Positions 1 to 12,700 of a stretch of 64,000 bases of DNA are shown here, in pieces; position 1 is the stretch's first letter; every line of letters begins with the position of its first letter. The position numbers were made by a program, and so were the translations under genes. The notes beneath the pieces are model-generated. The model was not told where the DNA came from. It saw nothing but the letters and a program-made list of their open reading frames with translations, and did not search any database. Origin of the DNA: Antedon mediterranea (lineage: Eukaryota > Echinodermata > Crinoidea > Comatulida > Antedonidae); the NCBI RefSeq assembly GCF_964355755.1, contig NC_092672.1, forward strand, positions 8,806,001 to 8,870,000. The letters are read 5' to 3'.

Positions 1-529
1 TATCTATTTTTTTTTTCCGGAGAAATCTTATGTAGGAGAATTTTACAGTAGGCGGAGGTATGCACTCTCGGAGTGGCTTTCTAGTTATTCTATGAGTTTG
101 TTAATTGCCGCAGTAGCAAATATATATTATGATAAAAATATGTTGAACAAAACATGAATAAGGCTCCCATTGTAAAGGTAAAGTTTGATGAAATTGTGCT
201 AGTCTAGTTCCTTTTCACGCCGCCATTTTCCTCCCTAGTAACCAGGCGCTTATTTATACAATTGAGTGGACTGGGAGACATTCTTATCGGAAGTTAAACC
301 CATGCCTTTCTCAGCTACAACAACTATAACGTTTACACACACAAAATTGTTAAACGTAGAGAGTTGTTACAAGGAGATCACACGGGGTATGTGTTAAGTG
401 GAACTGATGAGATGGGTTAAGTGGCACAGAGTAGGCGGTGGATGTATGGGATTGTGGGATTGTTTTATAATGTAGATTGTATTAGAGTATTTACAGTATT
501 TAGAGAAATAAATACAATTTATATAGTAC
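1..529 (-). other. Partial NOS intron 22
   Basis: The expected terminal coding sequence (NOS1-like DDNRYHEDIFG...) is not present here, so this stretch is intron running off the edge. No repeat or gene was recognised. Confidence 0.8.
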
Positions 530-721
530 CTTCATTCGACTGACGTATTCCTTGGCTTGTTCACTTGTCATTTTGCCTTGACGTTGAACGATACTTTCGA
601 GTGACTTGCATACATCCTCGGCCATAGAAACATCTCCACATACGTAAATGTGTCCTTTGTGTTTATTAACTAAATCAAATACATCGCGTTCTCTATCCTT
701 TAATACATGTTGAACATATTT
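530..721 (-). CDS. NOS1-like: NOS exon 22 (residues 1476-1539), last in window
   Basis: This 192 bp exon, phase 0/0, has acceptor CCCACAG and donor ATGAAG|GTACTA. It encodes KYVQHVL, then [15 protein letters not shown] (NADPH site, C1503 conserved) and ends at YVSRMK. In NOS1 about 45 residues follow, so a further exon and the stop lie left of position 1. Confidence 0.97.
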
Positions 722-3700
722 CTGTGGGATAAAATAGAAAAATATGCATTATTTTATTTAAGTTTCTTTTATCTATTTAAGTTCAATGATGAGCAAAACA
801 ACTATAATATGAATGCCAATAGATGACATGTAACATATAGCAACAAAAAATAGCATCACCAAAAATCAAGATTCTTATGCTTATCGAAAAAAAAAAATTA
901 CTCACGAAACTTTAATGAGAAAAGTAGAGGAAAGTTAAACAAAAGTTTTGTTATTTTGCTAAAGTGTTATTTGATTTGATAATACGACATTGGTAAATAG
1001 ATAAAACACGACAGGAGGCGCTATATGCAAAATTGGTTGTTTTTGTCATTGCTGGATATATCAAATACCAACGACCGAATCTAACCGTACCAATCGTTTT
1101 AAAGCAAACATGATTATTATAAACATTATCAACAAACATGCAAATCTGCCTTTGTATGACGCAATATCAACAAAGAGTCGAATCTATAATGAATTAATCA
1201 TTTTGTATCTATTTTGTAAAAAAAAGTACCAGAAGCTTTGTCGTCGCTTTGACTAGGATCGGATGAATCGAAGAACATATACACCTAAAGCCAATTTTCG
1301 ACTAGGTGAATTTGTTCGCGCGTATCGAAGGCGTCAGCTAATACACATGCGTAGAGGATAAACAAAAATACGCATGCGTACAAGGTGGCGCTTTCGATTC
1401 GCGCGAACAAATTCCCATAGTTAAAAATCGGCTTAACATGAGGAAAAGAGTTTGTAATCGGCAAAAGTTGGGCACATTTGTTGCTGTAACGGGTAGTAAG
1501 TAACTAATTAAGTTATGGTGAGAAATAAATGTTTACATATTATGTAAAAGAAATGTTTCACATGTTATTATGTAAAAGAAATGTCCACATTAAGTAAAAA
1601 AAATGTTTACATTAAGTAAAAGAAATGTTTACATTAAGTAAAAGAGATGTACACATTAAGTAAAAGTAGTATTTACATTAAGTAAAATAAATGTTTACAT
1701 TAAGTAAAAGAAATGTTCACATTTAATAAAAGAAATGTTAACATTATGCTAAATAAAAGAAATGTAAACATTTGATAAAATAAATGTTAACATTAAGTAA
1801 AAGAAATGTAAACATTAAGTAAATGTCCACATTACGTAAAAGAAAACAAATTATACATTGATGATTAATGAAAAAAATTAAGAATGGATTAGGAAAATTT
1901 AATCAATCAAGATCCGGGTACCTTATCTTGTCCTGGCTCACGTGATAATGCGGTTAAAACCTCCTTAAGTATGCCGTCTTTGAGAGCTTCAGCTTTCTCC
2001 TCTTTGTATATGTTATCTGTAGTTGAATGGCGACATCCAAACACCAAGTAGATATCACCAAATTTCACAGATTCCTTTCCTTTAAACTTCATCTCAAAGT
2101 ACCTTTGCTGCCAAAAGCTTCTGAACGGTGCGATTCCTGTTCCAGGTCCAACCATGATGATCGGTACGGACTTATCATCTGGCAAATGGAACGCTGGAGC
2201 ACTATAAAAAACGAATATAATTTTAGTAGTAGGCCTACACTATTTCTGTTTACTTGAACCGGGCTTTCAGACACACATTCACACAAAGGATAACCTTAAG
2301 CTCTGTCTACACTATCAAACAAGTTTGACAAAAAAGTGTGATGTATCCAAATATGGTAGTTATATGACGTTGTCGTGTCCATATGGGTACATCACATGTT
2401 TTCAGGCTTAAACAAATTATTCATGGGATAAACATGACTGCCCGAAATACATTATATATAGACCTAAAAACAGCGACGGAAAATTATAAGAGTGTGTTAT
2501 CTTGCCCACCCGAATATAATTTAAACACTTGAATAATTGTGTATACGTGATATACAAAAAAATGGTTAAACATTATTTTTAGTAGAAAATCTACTACATT
2601 AGATTACACACTATGTTTTTTTAAACGTTCAAATTCTGTATTACTTACGAACGAATAAAATTAGGAATTACATCGCCTTCCTTTAAGCTATTCAACCACG
2701 TGGAGCAGACACCATTGTGATGATTACCTGTGAATAGAGTGATTATGTCATCAAGTCAACAAAATGTTATCAATGTTTGCTTTGGGACATGATTTGTAAT
2801 GCAATTAGCTGTAATTAATTTCTAATCATGTAAAAAAAAGGTAAGGTGAGTTTGATTTTAAGACTTGGAAACACCAAACGTTGGCACACCGGAACTACGT
2901 GAATAAAGAAACTTCTTTTGCACTTTAAGAAGACCGGCGCATAACCTTTAATATTTACCATGACTTATAAACCGGGAGTTTGGCGTAGCTAAACGTATGC
3001 ATACTAGAGCAAGCCAATCTATCTTTTGCGATCTTTTGAAATGATCATATACTGCAGTATACGTACCCTTGATGACGTATGATACCACTGCTACCGTAGC
3101 GTGTATCTGTCCCTGGTGTAAACCAAGACTGGAGCTTATTGAATAGTATCTAGGCTTCAAAACTGGTAGTTGAGTTAACAAGAAACTTGCGGGGAGTTTT
3201 ATTGATGAAAACTGTTCCAATATCTCGGCCAAGTTGGGCATGTTATTGAATTTCCAATCATCGTACTCCTGTGCGCCCTATTACAATGTAATAAATAGTC
3301 AATTTAGGCCCTATGTTATAGTGAATAGTGTGTATAGAATTTAGATTTTCTTTTTACAAACATATTTTCTAATCACTCTTATTTATCTTCTCTAAACAGT
3401 ATACTATAATAAACACGGAAGATATATTGCTTGAGCATGAAAAACGGAAGGAGAAGAAGAAGAAAAAAGAAGAAAAAGAAGAACAATAAGGAGAAGAACA
3501 AGAAGGACAAGAAGAAGAAGAAGAAAGAAGAAAAAAGAAGAACAAGTAGGAGAAGAAGAAGAAAAAAGAAGAAAAGAAGAAGAAAAGGGAGAAGAACAAG
3601 AAGGAGAAGAAGAAGAAGAAGAAGAAGAAGAAGAAGAAGAAGAAGAAGAAGAAGAAGAAGAAGAAGAAGAAAAAGAGGGAGGAACTTGAAAATGATACAG

Positions 3701-6700
3701 ACAAAACACAAATCCTTCCTGCCCCATAGAGGAAATGGCATAAAATAGTGGAAAGCGTCATGTCACAAGGCGAGATGCATAACTGATGAATGAAAAATGA
3801 GTTGACTTTTTTACCTTCCCAAGTGTGCTCAAAATGTCTTTCTCTTTTTCATCTGTTGCTATTGTACTAAGAAGTCGAAGAAAAGCAGGAGAGGGCGGTG
3901 TTGTAATATCAAAGAAGTGTTTCAGAGCTCGAACTAATGAGCACGGTGGGATTTTGCTTATTGGACTCCAATTTTTTATTTTACCTAAATTGAATAATAA
4001 AATAAGATAAGATTACCATATTAAACGAAAAATATTCAGCATGTACAAAGTTGTCTTTAAAGAAATAAATGTATTAATTTGACAAAAAGTTGGTTTGAAT
4101 GATATATATTATAAATTATCTCGCAAGTTTAATATTGAAATAATGTAGGCCTAAAGTAAAACAATTACCTAAAGCTGTCTGTCTTTCCTCGAGGAACTCG
4201 GCGACGACAATATCATCGTGGGATGTGGTATCGTCCACTTTGGCTAGAATGCGATTTACTAACTGGTCTTCATTGGCAGGGAAAATAGCCGCATGGTCTC
4301 CTGGCTCGTAAAGCAATTCAGAAGCCCCTTGGGTATCCATTTTAACCAGGATAGTAGAACGGCTGAAAATAACAAAATTATTTATTGAATAAATACAACT
4401 TTCTTCACGAAGATAAATGAATAAACAAAATGTAATTAAGAAAATGGACACATTTCTCAAAGAGATTATTTGTTTGAATGACTGCAGAAATGCTTTAACA
4501 TTGGCTAGCGGATAGGATCGTTCTTTGATTGGTTCTCATGGTTGTTGCAAGTTCATTATGTTTAAAGTATCATTTTGTGTTTTCTCTAAAACAGTGACAC
4601 GTGTGTAATATCGGTTCTAAACGTTAAGCGAGGATCAGTTGATATACGGTACATTATAATGATAACAAGCAGCAGAAGCGCACTCGGAAAATCTCAAACG
4701 AAAATTACACAGATTGTAGTAAACGTATGATGCCATTGGTTCTTGAAACACATTTCACACACCTGGAATCTTTTGCTTGTAAGTTTTTCCTCGAGATGAG
4801 TTTACACGGTGATATCTGTCGACTGTGAACCTTGGAGAGTTCTTCACATAATTCACCGGCTGTTTTGGTTTCACTGGCAACGACTCGATAACGAGCAGGA
4901 GACCAGGATCCATCGTTGGCATTCAACACAGACGCAGCCTCACTTATGTTGACTCCCTCACCAGTACCAAATGTATCGCAGGCACTCTGTAAAGAAAAGG
5001 ACATGCATGTAGTGTTTAAGAAAGCAAATCCAACAGGGCGATTCGAGTAACCTATCAATTATTTTCTTTGCTCTTCTAAAAAGTTGATAGAGTTTTATTT
5101 ATTTTGTTGTTGCAAAATTTAATACGCCGGGAATGTTTTGCTTTACAGCAAGATCTTGAAATATCGCCGCCAACGGTTTATTATGTGTTTATATCCAAAA
5201 CAAGACATGTATCACATTTCTCTCTATTACTTGTACCTTAAAAACTTCTCCTGCCCACTTTTTAAAACTCTGTTCTTGTCCACAAAGCTCGTCACCTTCT
5301 CCTATCTCACAAATACGCTCTCCTCCAACTTCTCCGAGTAGACTGTCCAGTGCCCGTGCAAAGGCACAAAAGTTAGGGTACGCAGTAGAGCCCAGTCCGA
5401 ACACAGAATATCTGAAATTAAACAAAACAATAAAGATTTTATGAACAAAATAGATAGTTGTCCATTTTTTTGTGAATTACTTAATGTACGACGCGAAACA
5501 AACACTATGACAAATTATAGTATATACTATTTATTTATATTTATTGTGTATAATGTTAATGAGTTGGATGGTGGAAAATATTTCTTGTGTTGAAAGATTG
5601 ACAGTGCTATAATTTAAGTAAGCGGCACATATAGCAGTCTATATTTCAACGAATGAAATATTACTGTCGGCCTATTGTTTTATATTGCGTTGTATGCTAA
5701 ATCCAAGCAAAATAACAGGCGGCGCTATTGTTTTATATTGCGTTGTATGCTAAATCCAAGCAAAATAACAGGCGGCGCTATTGGATTTCACGCGGGGTTC
5801 ATGTCTAGAGATTTATTTCTTTTGTCTTCTTTAGAAATTATGCATGCATCTATCGTTGTTCGTTATTTCCTTAGTATAAACGGACCTTAAGCCACTCAAA
5901 CAAAGACGCAATTAAAAGAAACAATAAGCTTGAGTTAATATTAAGATATATTAAAGATAAAATACAATAATGTATTATATATAATATTATCTATCAAACG
6001 TTTTTGAAAACCAGTAATGTTAAAATATGTCATCGCAGTTCTTCAGAAGGTAAACTTATTGCATGCTGAAATAATTATCTGCAGTTGTTTAATGATTCCG
6101 AGGAAATCATGTTATAGCAATTGATCTACCGACATTAAACAGCATTTTATCAATACTTTATGATTAATGAACGCAATGGTGTCAGGTCAAATCCATTGAT
6201 TGTTTTATTGTAAAAACTGTCTAGGATTTTAATCCAGCAGAAAAAGATTAGCTGAGTATAGTCAAAGAACGACAGCGAAGCGTCGCGTGTAATGTCATTT
6301 TAACATCTAAAGTCCGAGCCGAACACCATTAATCAATGTTACCATTCGTTGACAGATAACATTAGAAAACACCGAAGTGCGTTGTGTCGGCTGATTTGTT
6401 CCTTCTTAAAGTTATTCCCAGACGTCCCCAACAAATAAAATATGCAATTTTCTGTCTAAAGATTTTAAGCGTTTTGTATAAATAATTTTATAAAACATTA
6501 AGGTCAACTATTTTAAAATAAAATATTTAATGCGCAGAGTGACAATGTAAAAAACACAAACTGAAATATATGTCAGGTATAATGTGATGTGTATTATTTT
6601 GTTTAACTTACAGCACGGTATGCTTAGAAAGTGTAAACATAGATACGGTATGCAATAAATTGATCATTATTTTAACTGTAAGATACCGTAAGTCTTCTAA

Positions 6701-9700
6701 TTGTAATCCTAGGTTATTATTCTTTGATTGTTTTTAGGGTAGATTACTATTAGAAGGGGGTTACTATTAGAGTAGTGGGTTACTATTACTAATCTTAAAA
6801 TAGGCACCTGGAAATAGTTACCCACCCCAACTTTTTCGGTCAGCAACACGTAGAAAAATAATAAAACAGTATGAATAAACAAATTTGGTTGAATTTATTT
6901 TTTTAACTTTATTTTTTTATTTTTCAAAAACACTTAATCCTTCTCGACTTCCGAGATCAACATGCACTATCTCCTTATTTTCAAAATACGGCTGCATCAT
7001 AGGGTTACTAGAGTAGTGGCTTATTATTATAGATTGACTCATAAGGTGGGTTACTATTAGAAGGGGGTTTACTATTAGAAGAGGGGGAGGGGGGTTACTA
7101 TTAAGAGTGTAAATTACTATTATAAGATTTACGGTATGTACGTTATTATTACATTGTACTGTACTTCATAGTAGACCCCCGTCTTTGGATACTACTCACT
7201 ATTTAGGGGATATCCCTTATTAGGAATACATTTTTCCTTAAAAGGAAAGAAGAGAAATATAGGCCAACACCTCAGGGGATAACTCTACTAAGCGGACGAC
7301 ATTGTTTGGGCTTCGGAAGTATCCTCTTAAAAGTGATTCTACAAAATATGACTTTCTATTTTCTGTTAAATGTTTAGCTGCAAATACATTTACAGGTATT
7401 CAATTAATTTACAATGACCAGTTAACAAAAACAAAGTTGTTTAGCCAGGTAATTAAGCTTTTTGTTATCAAAAATGGTTACATAACTAATTATGCGTCTG
7501 TCGCGTCAATGGAGAATTAAGAACTAAAAGAAAGAGTGCATTGCTTTAAAAATGTTTGTAAAACGTGTTTAAATAACGATTGTTGGCACTTACAAAATAG
7601 ATATTAGGGAAGTTGACGCATGCGCGATTAAAAAGCTGAACAATAATCTAAAGGTAATGGACTTTCTGTTCAAATCCACCGAGGTGATTGATACAAATTT
7701 GAAGATTTATCACGCACATGGATGTAATGACTATGCATTTAATTGGCAAAATAAGATGATACTGAATCAGAAAAGGACAACTGAAGCGGTTAAGAAACAT
7801 AACGTGAAGAATATTGACCATAAAGATAACATTGTAGAAGGCAGTGTTATTTGTGTAAATCTCTGTCTACATTATCAAACTAGTTTGACAAAAAAAGTGT
7901 GATGTGCCCAATGGTAGTTATATGCCAAAAATGGTAGTGATATGACATCATCATGTCCATATTTGGTCAATTTTTTCCCCACAAATTTGATAGTGTAGAC
8001 AGAGCTTAAAGAATACATGGTAGTTGATGCAGAAGTATTGAGAGGGAAGGTAGGCAGAAAATAGAAAAAGGACAAATATCGACACATTTTATATAGGACG
8101 CCACATTGAGGACAACTTATTTTGGGGTTAAACCTGTCTGTGAATCATAGAAACAGAGGTTAAACATACATCTAATACAGGTATATCCAGGTAATATCCA
8201 CCGAAAACGGATTTCAAAGAAAAATTTAGCTTAATTAAATCAGTTTAAAGACAAACATTGCTTCTTCAAAATTGTAAAATTGTATAGTTAGGCCTATCCT
8301 CCAATAAAACAAATTCATCAAGATAATGGTAGGCCTAATCTCTCACAAAATAAAAAATACATATATCGAAAATCAATGGAAGGCAGTATATCCGTTATAT
8401 AGCAGTGATCTTTTGAAAGTATGCTACATGTTGGACTGATAAGGGTCGATGAGTTGTAAAGGTACAAAAACATTCGTTTTTCCGTATAACGTATATGAAA
8501 TACAACCCTAGAAAAATGACCTATAAAAATAACAATATCTGTAATTGTGGCGTTAGTCGCGCGCACAACCTAAGTAATTGATATTCCTCTTCATTTTAAA
8601 GTAGAACCGTTATTTTATTACACGCCCCACACCGACTACTGATTCTAATAATAAAAGAAGCAATACTCTTAGTATAATTGATTCCTTTCTTCAGAAATCT
8701 TGGAACCACTTAGACTAGTTCTAAGTAAACGATCAAGGTAAATAATAATGTTCCTTTTTAAAAATATTATACTTCCTCTTTCGGTAATGAAAATGACATA
8801 ATCAATAAAGGAAATCAATTGTTGTAAGTACAATGTTATTGATTATGTGACTAACTGTAGGACATTGGTTTAGATAGAGTTGAGGACTGTGGGGAGTAGA
8901 CAAATTGAGTATGATACAGTTGGTTCGAGTTTGAAGAGGCCGACACAGAAAACAAAGAAAAGGGGTACTAGTACAAGTAACAGAAACACTACTGGTCTTT
9001 GTTTAAAAATGTAAGAGTACAGAACGCTAGAAGGATTTTACTGAAAATGACAATGTTCTATATCAAAAAGTAGTAAATGAGCAATATAATAATAATTCAT
9101 GTGCAGTATAAATAAATTAAGCAATGTAGAAAATACAATTAAACATAATTGTAAAATACTAATGTTAAACTGGATATATACTTTAGAAAACATTACAATA
9201 ATTGAAATGATTCTTACCGAACATTCGCCAAAACACCAGAAGCTTCGTTTAAACTAGCAACCGATGACATTCGACTCAGTACTTTTGGCTTTGGCCTTCC
9301 AGAAAACTTATCCCATCTAAATGATGCCTTTCTGAAAGTAAATGTTATATTTACAAATTAAAACAAAAGGGTATGCGTACTATAATGAATTATTGATGTA
9401 TTTGTACATGGCCACGGGGATGTATTTAGCTCTAATGGAAATACTTTGTTATTGTTGATTATCATGGTTATTGTGATCAATTATCTTTAAAAACAAAATA
9501 CATAGTACAGTATATTGAATATTCGTTGACAAGCAACATTGATTACAGTAGTACTAATTATCATAATAATCGTCGTAATTTAAGTGTTTCTGAGTTGTTG
9601 TAATTGTCTTTGTATCTTTTAAACCAAGCTATAAGTGGCGGATTTGTTTCTCTGCTGTCTGGTTTTATAAAATAAAATAAAATATTTTTATCAATTTGTA

Positions 9701-12700
9701 CCTATTTTGATCAGCACAGAGCATTGGGAGAGAACTCATTATATTACTGTATGTACTGTACAGTTTGTTACAACAGGAGCGTCTCATCCAAAGTCAACGT
9801 TTAAACTAAATTAAACATTGGATTATAGAGACTCGTGGACACTACACTATGTATTAATAACAAGAAGGTATCTTACCCATTACCTTCTTCTGACCGTCCA
9901 AGCTCAACGAGATAACGACCAAAACTCTAATTTGAAAAAGAGACCGATTAGCAAATTAAAAAAAGTTTTCAACTGTAACACATTAAATCTATAATTGTGG
10001 TCCGAGGGTACAATAATGTGTGTATTATCTCAAAATAGATGTTAGATGACTTTGTCAGACCCAAATTCAAACCCCATTTGCAATTCACATTTTTTAAATA
10101 CTTTGTTTCCAATTGGAATGCTCTTGAAAATCCAAAAAGAGTATAGCACACTTTTTTTAACCTTTAAAATAAAACTTAGAAATCAATTCAGAAACTCTAT
10201 GCCATGATGGTCACAAAGTCATGCTTGGTTCGTCGTCCATGTTTTACTTTTTTTCTTGTTATTTAATTTTTTTATCAACTGTAAAGGACCCAAATGGAAA
10301 TCCTTCTTGCAAAGAAGAATTAGGTCATTCCGAATCTATTTGTTGTATTGCTTTTCTCGTATTGTTCATAGATTCAAAATAAAAACAAACAAACATTGAT
10401 CCGCGTGACGATTTTAATTAAGTTTAGTTTTCGATTTGTACCGTATCGTGGGTGAGTGGCCGAGCGGTTAAGACAGTGGAACCGTAATCACGTAGCCATA
10501 ACATCGGCAGGGGTTCGAGGCTCACTCACTCCATGGTTCTGGTGGTAGAACGAGTCTTCTCGGATAAGGACTATAAACCGTAGGTCCAGTGTACACAACT
10601 TGCTCGTGTGCACTTTAAAGACCCTAGTACATATTATTTCGAGACGAGTAGGGGGTTACGCCGGTGTATTAGTACATCACAGCCACTGATCACCAACTGG
10701 GCCCTCTGGGAGATCAGTCTTTGACTGAAGAGGTCACCCAGTATAAAGATAAACCAACAAACAAATCGTTCGTACCTCTCCATTTTCAGGTGCATCACCG
10801 TTACCAAATGTGCTTGTTACAACGATTAATAAAGTTTCGTGTTCAAGATGTGCTACATCGTATTCCTCCATACACATGGCCTAACATTTTAAAAAAGAAA
10901 GCAAATTAAATCAACTTGTATCGTATAATCTGGTCTATAAGACACATATTATACATATTCGTCTCAGGGTTATGTACAGAGGAATCATAGGTGATTGCTG
11001 AAAAGCAATTACAGGAAGTAGAGAAATGAGAAAAAAAGACAGTGACAAAAAAGTCAAGTGACCAAAAAGACTTGTGGCCAAAAAGACAGGTGACCAAAAA
11101 AAGGTTGTCAAAAAGCGAGCACTGCTCATGCGGTCAACCTATCCTTATTTAAAAGTGGTCATTATCTTAGTATGATGTAGGCCTATTATTGTTATAGTAA
11201 TATTATGGTGATTAAACTTTGGATGAGGGCGCCAAATACTAAATAACTGAATAAAACAGAACGTGTACTTACTCGTGCGTCGAACGCATGATTGAAAATG
11301 TCTTTAAGGCTTTTAGCGTAGCTTTCTGATTTGCCTGTTTCAGTCGCAAAGAGTATAGTAGCTTTAAATCGTTTTGCCATTGCTTTCCCCATTAAGCTGG
11401 CAGAAAATTTGACAGCTCTGAAAAATAAAGAGATAACAGCAAAATAAAATTATTATATCCATGATGATACTTTCACATGTATTAGAAAACGAGATAGTTA
11501 AAACCGCGATGGCGCCCTCTGAAAATGGAATTTGAAAAAAATCTTTATAAAATATTTATCTCGAAATTATAGAGATTTATTTTAGTGACATCATACTGTT
11601 CACAAGAAAAAAAATAATTTGCCGGGTTTCAGCAGCCATAACAATATTCGGGTAAAAAGGATACAAATTATCGCATTTAATCCGATAATTATCAGAATTG
11701 AATGAGATAAGTATCGGTTAATTTTGTTCGAGTGGAATCGGTTAAACCCCGTTTCCACAGGAACTTTATCGGTTGATTCTTATCGGTTTATCTGTTTTAG
11801 ACACGGTGAACGCTTACCGAAGTTGTGTCTGTGTGTGATGCTACTACTGCTGACGAATCATGTAATCGAATTAAACACTTTTATGGTGACGTTTCCACTT
11901 AGCTTTCTGTATATTTAAGTACAAAATCACATGACGATAAATAAAATTATCATAATTGGCTTACTTGGCAACCTCTTTAAACGTTCTTTTCTTGCGTGGT
12001 TTTGTCTCCGCACTTTTGTTTTTCCAAACATGACTGACCCAAGCGGGTTCCTGAAACGAGAACAACGAGGAAGTTTGTTATCAACACACGCCATAATGTC
12101 ATGTTTTACAAATTATAATAGCATCGTAAAAAAGATTTGTCAAAATTGCAACGACATCATTCTCATAAAAGTGTTTGTTAATGGATAGTCGAATAATGAC
12201 AAAAGGTAGAAACGAAGGAATCTGCGGTGACGTCATCATTTATTGTGCTCTTGGTTTTCTGACTAAACAAAACTGCAAATTGAACAAAAAACATTTAATT
12301 TAAACACGTGTTTCCATAATCAATTGTAAAACTACCGCAAAGGTAATTATATTAATTATATTGCTCGTTACTGTAAGTGCATAGATAGGCCTACATAGTG
12401 CATTGTAACAGTTTCAGAGGAATTGGAAACCATTTTTACATTGTAGTCGAAACACATAGGCTGTACTCAACAATAAAGAAAAAGAAAATTAATTAGGGTT
12501 GTAATATAATGTATTGAGGTGGACATTTTTACTAATTAAGTAATAATTAATGTAGGCCCTAAGGCGCATATTATTTCAATTGTCAACAATATACATTAGC
12601 TAGATAAGTATCATAACACCGATGCATTTAGGTGTTTTCTATTCTGTTTCTAAAGTATTTACATCATTTCCAACATTTCCACGAAAATCTAATAAAAATT

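Larger units (their letters stand above)
722..1921 (-). other. NOS intron 21 (1.2 kb)
   Basis: It contains a 150 bp inverted-repeat element (1286-1435) and an approximately 22 bp minisatellite (1522-1845). Other sequence is AT-rich and featureless. Confidence 0.87.
5412..9217 (-). other. NOS intron 14 (3.8 kb)
   Basis: It contains an exact 53 bp tandem duplication (5672-5782), degenerate GGGTTACTATTAGAAG repeats (6735-7135), a GGGGATATCCC-type repeat remnant (7165-7300) and a complete family A MITE (7856-8008). No exon was recognised. Confidence 0.85.

Noticed and set aside
1-529. Terminal NOS exon
   Set aside because: I looked for the DDNRYHEDIFGVTLRT-like C-terminus on the minus strand and did not find it; the gene ends outside the window.
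1522-1845. CRISPR-like array
   Set aside because: Units are contiguous 22 bp tandem copies without unique spacers, inside an animal gene's intron.
3369-3761. Open frames of 105-130 codons on both strands
   Set aside because: Pure artefacts of the GAA/TTC tract: poly-Phe/Leu/Ser or Lys/Arg runs with no domain.
7657-7902. 81-codon frame
   Set aside because: Its end reads into the terminal repeat of a family A MITE and the composition is random.
10451-10535. tRNA gene with good A and B boxes (also at 39105)
   Set aside because: The tRNA-like head continues into a conserved ~210 bp body with an A-rich tail and recurs three times; the acceptor and anticodon arms do not close well. It is a SINE, not a functional tRNA.
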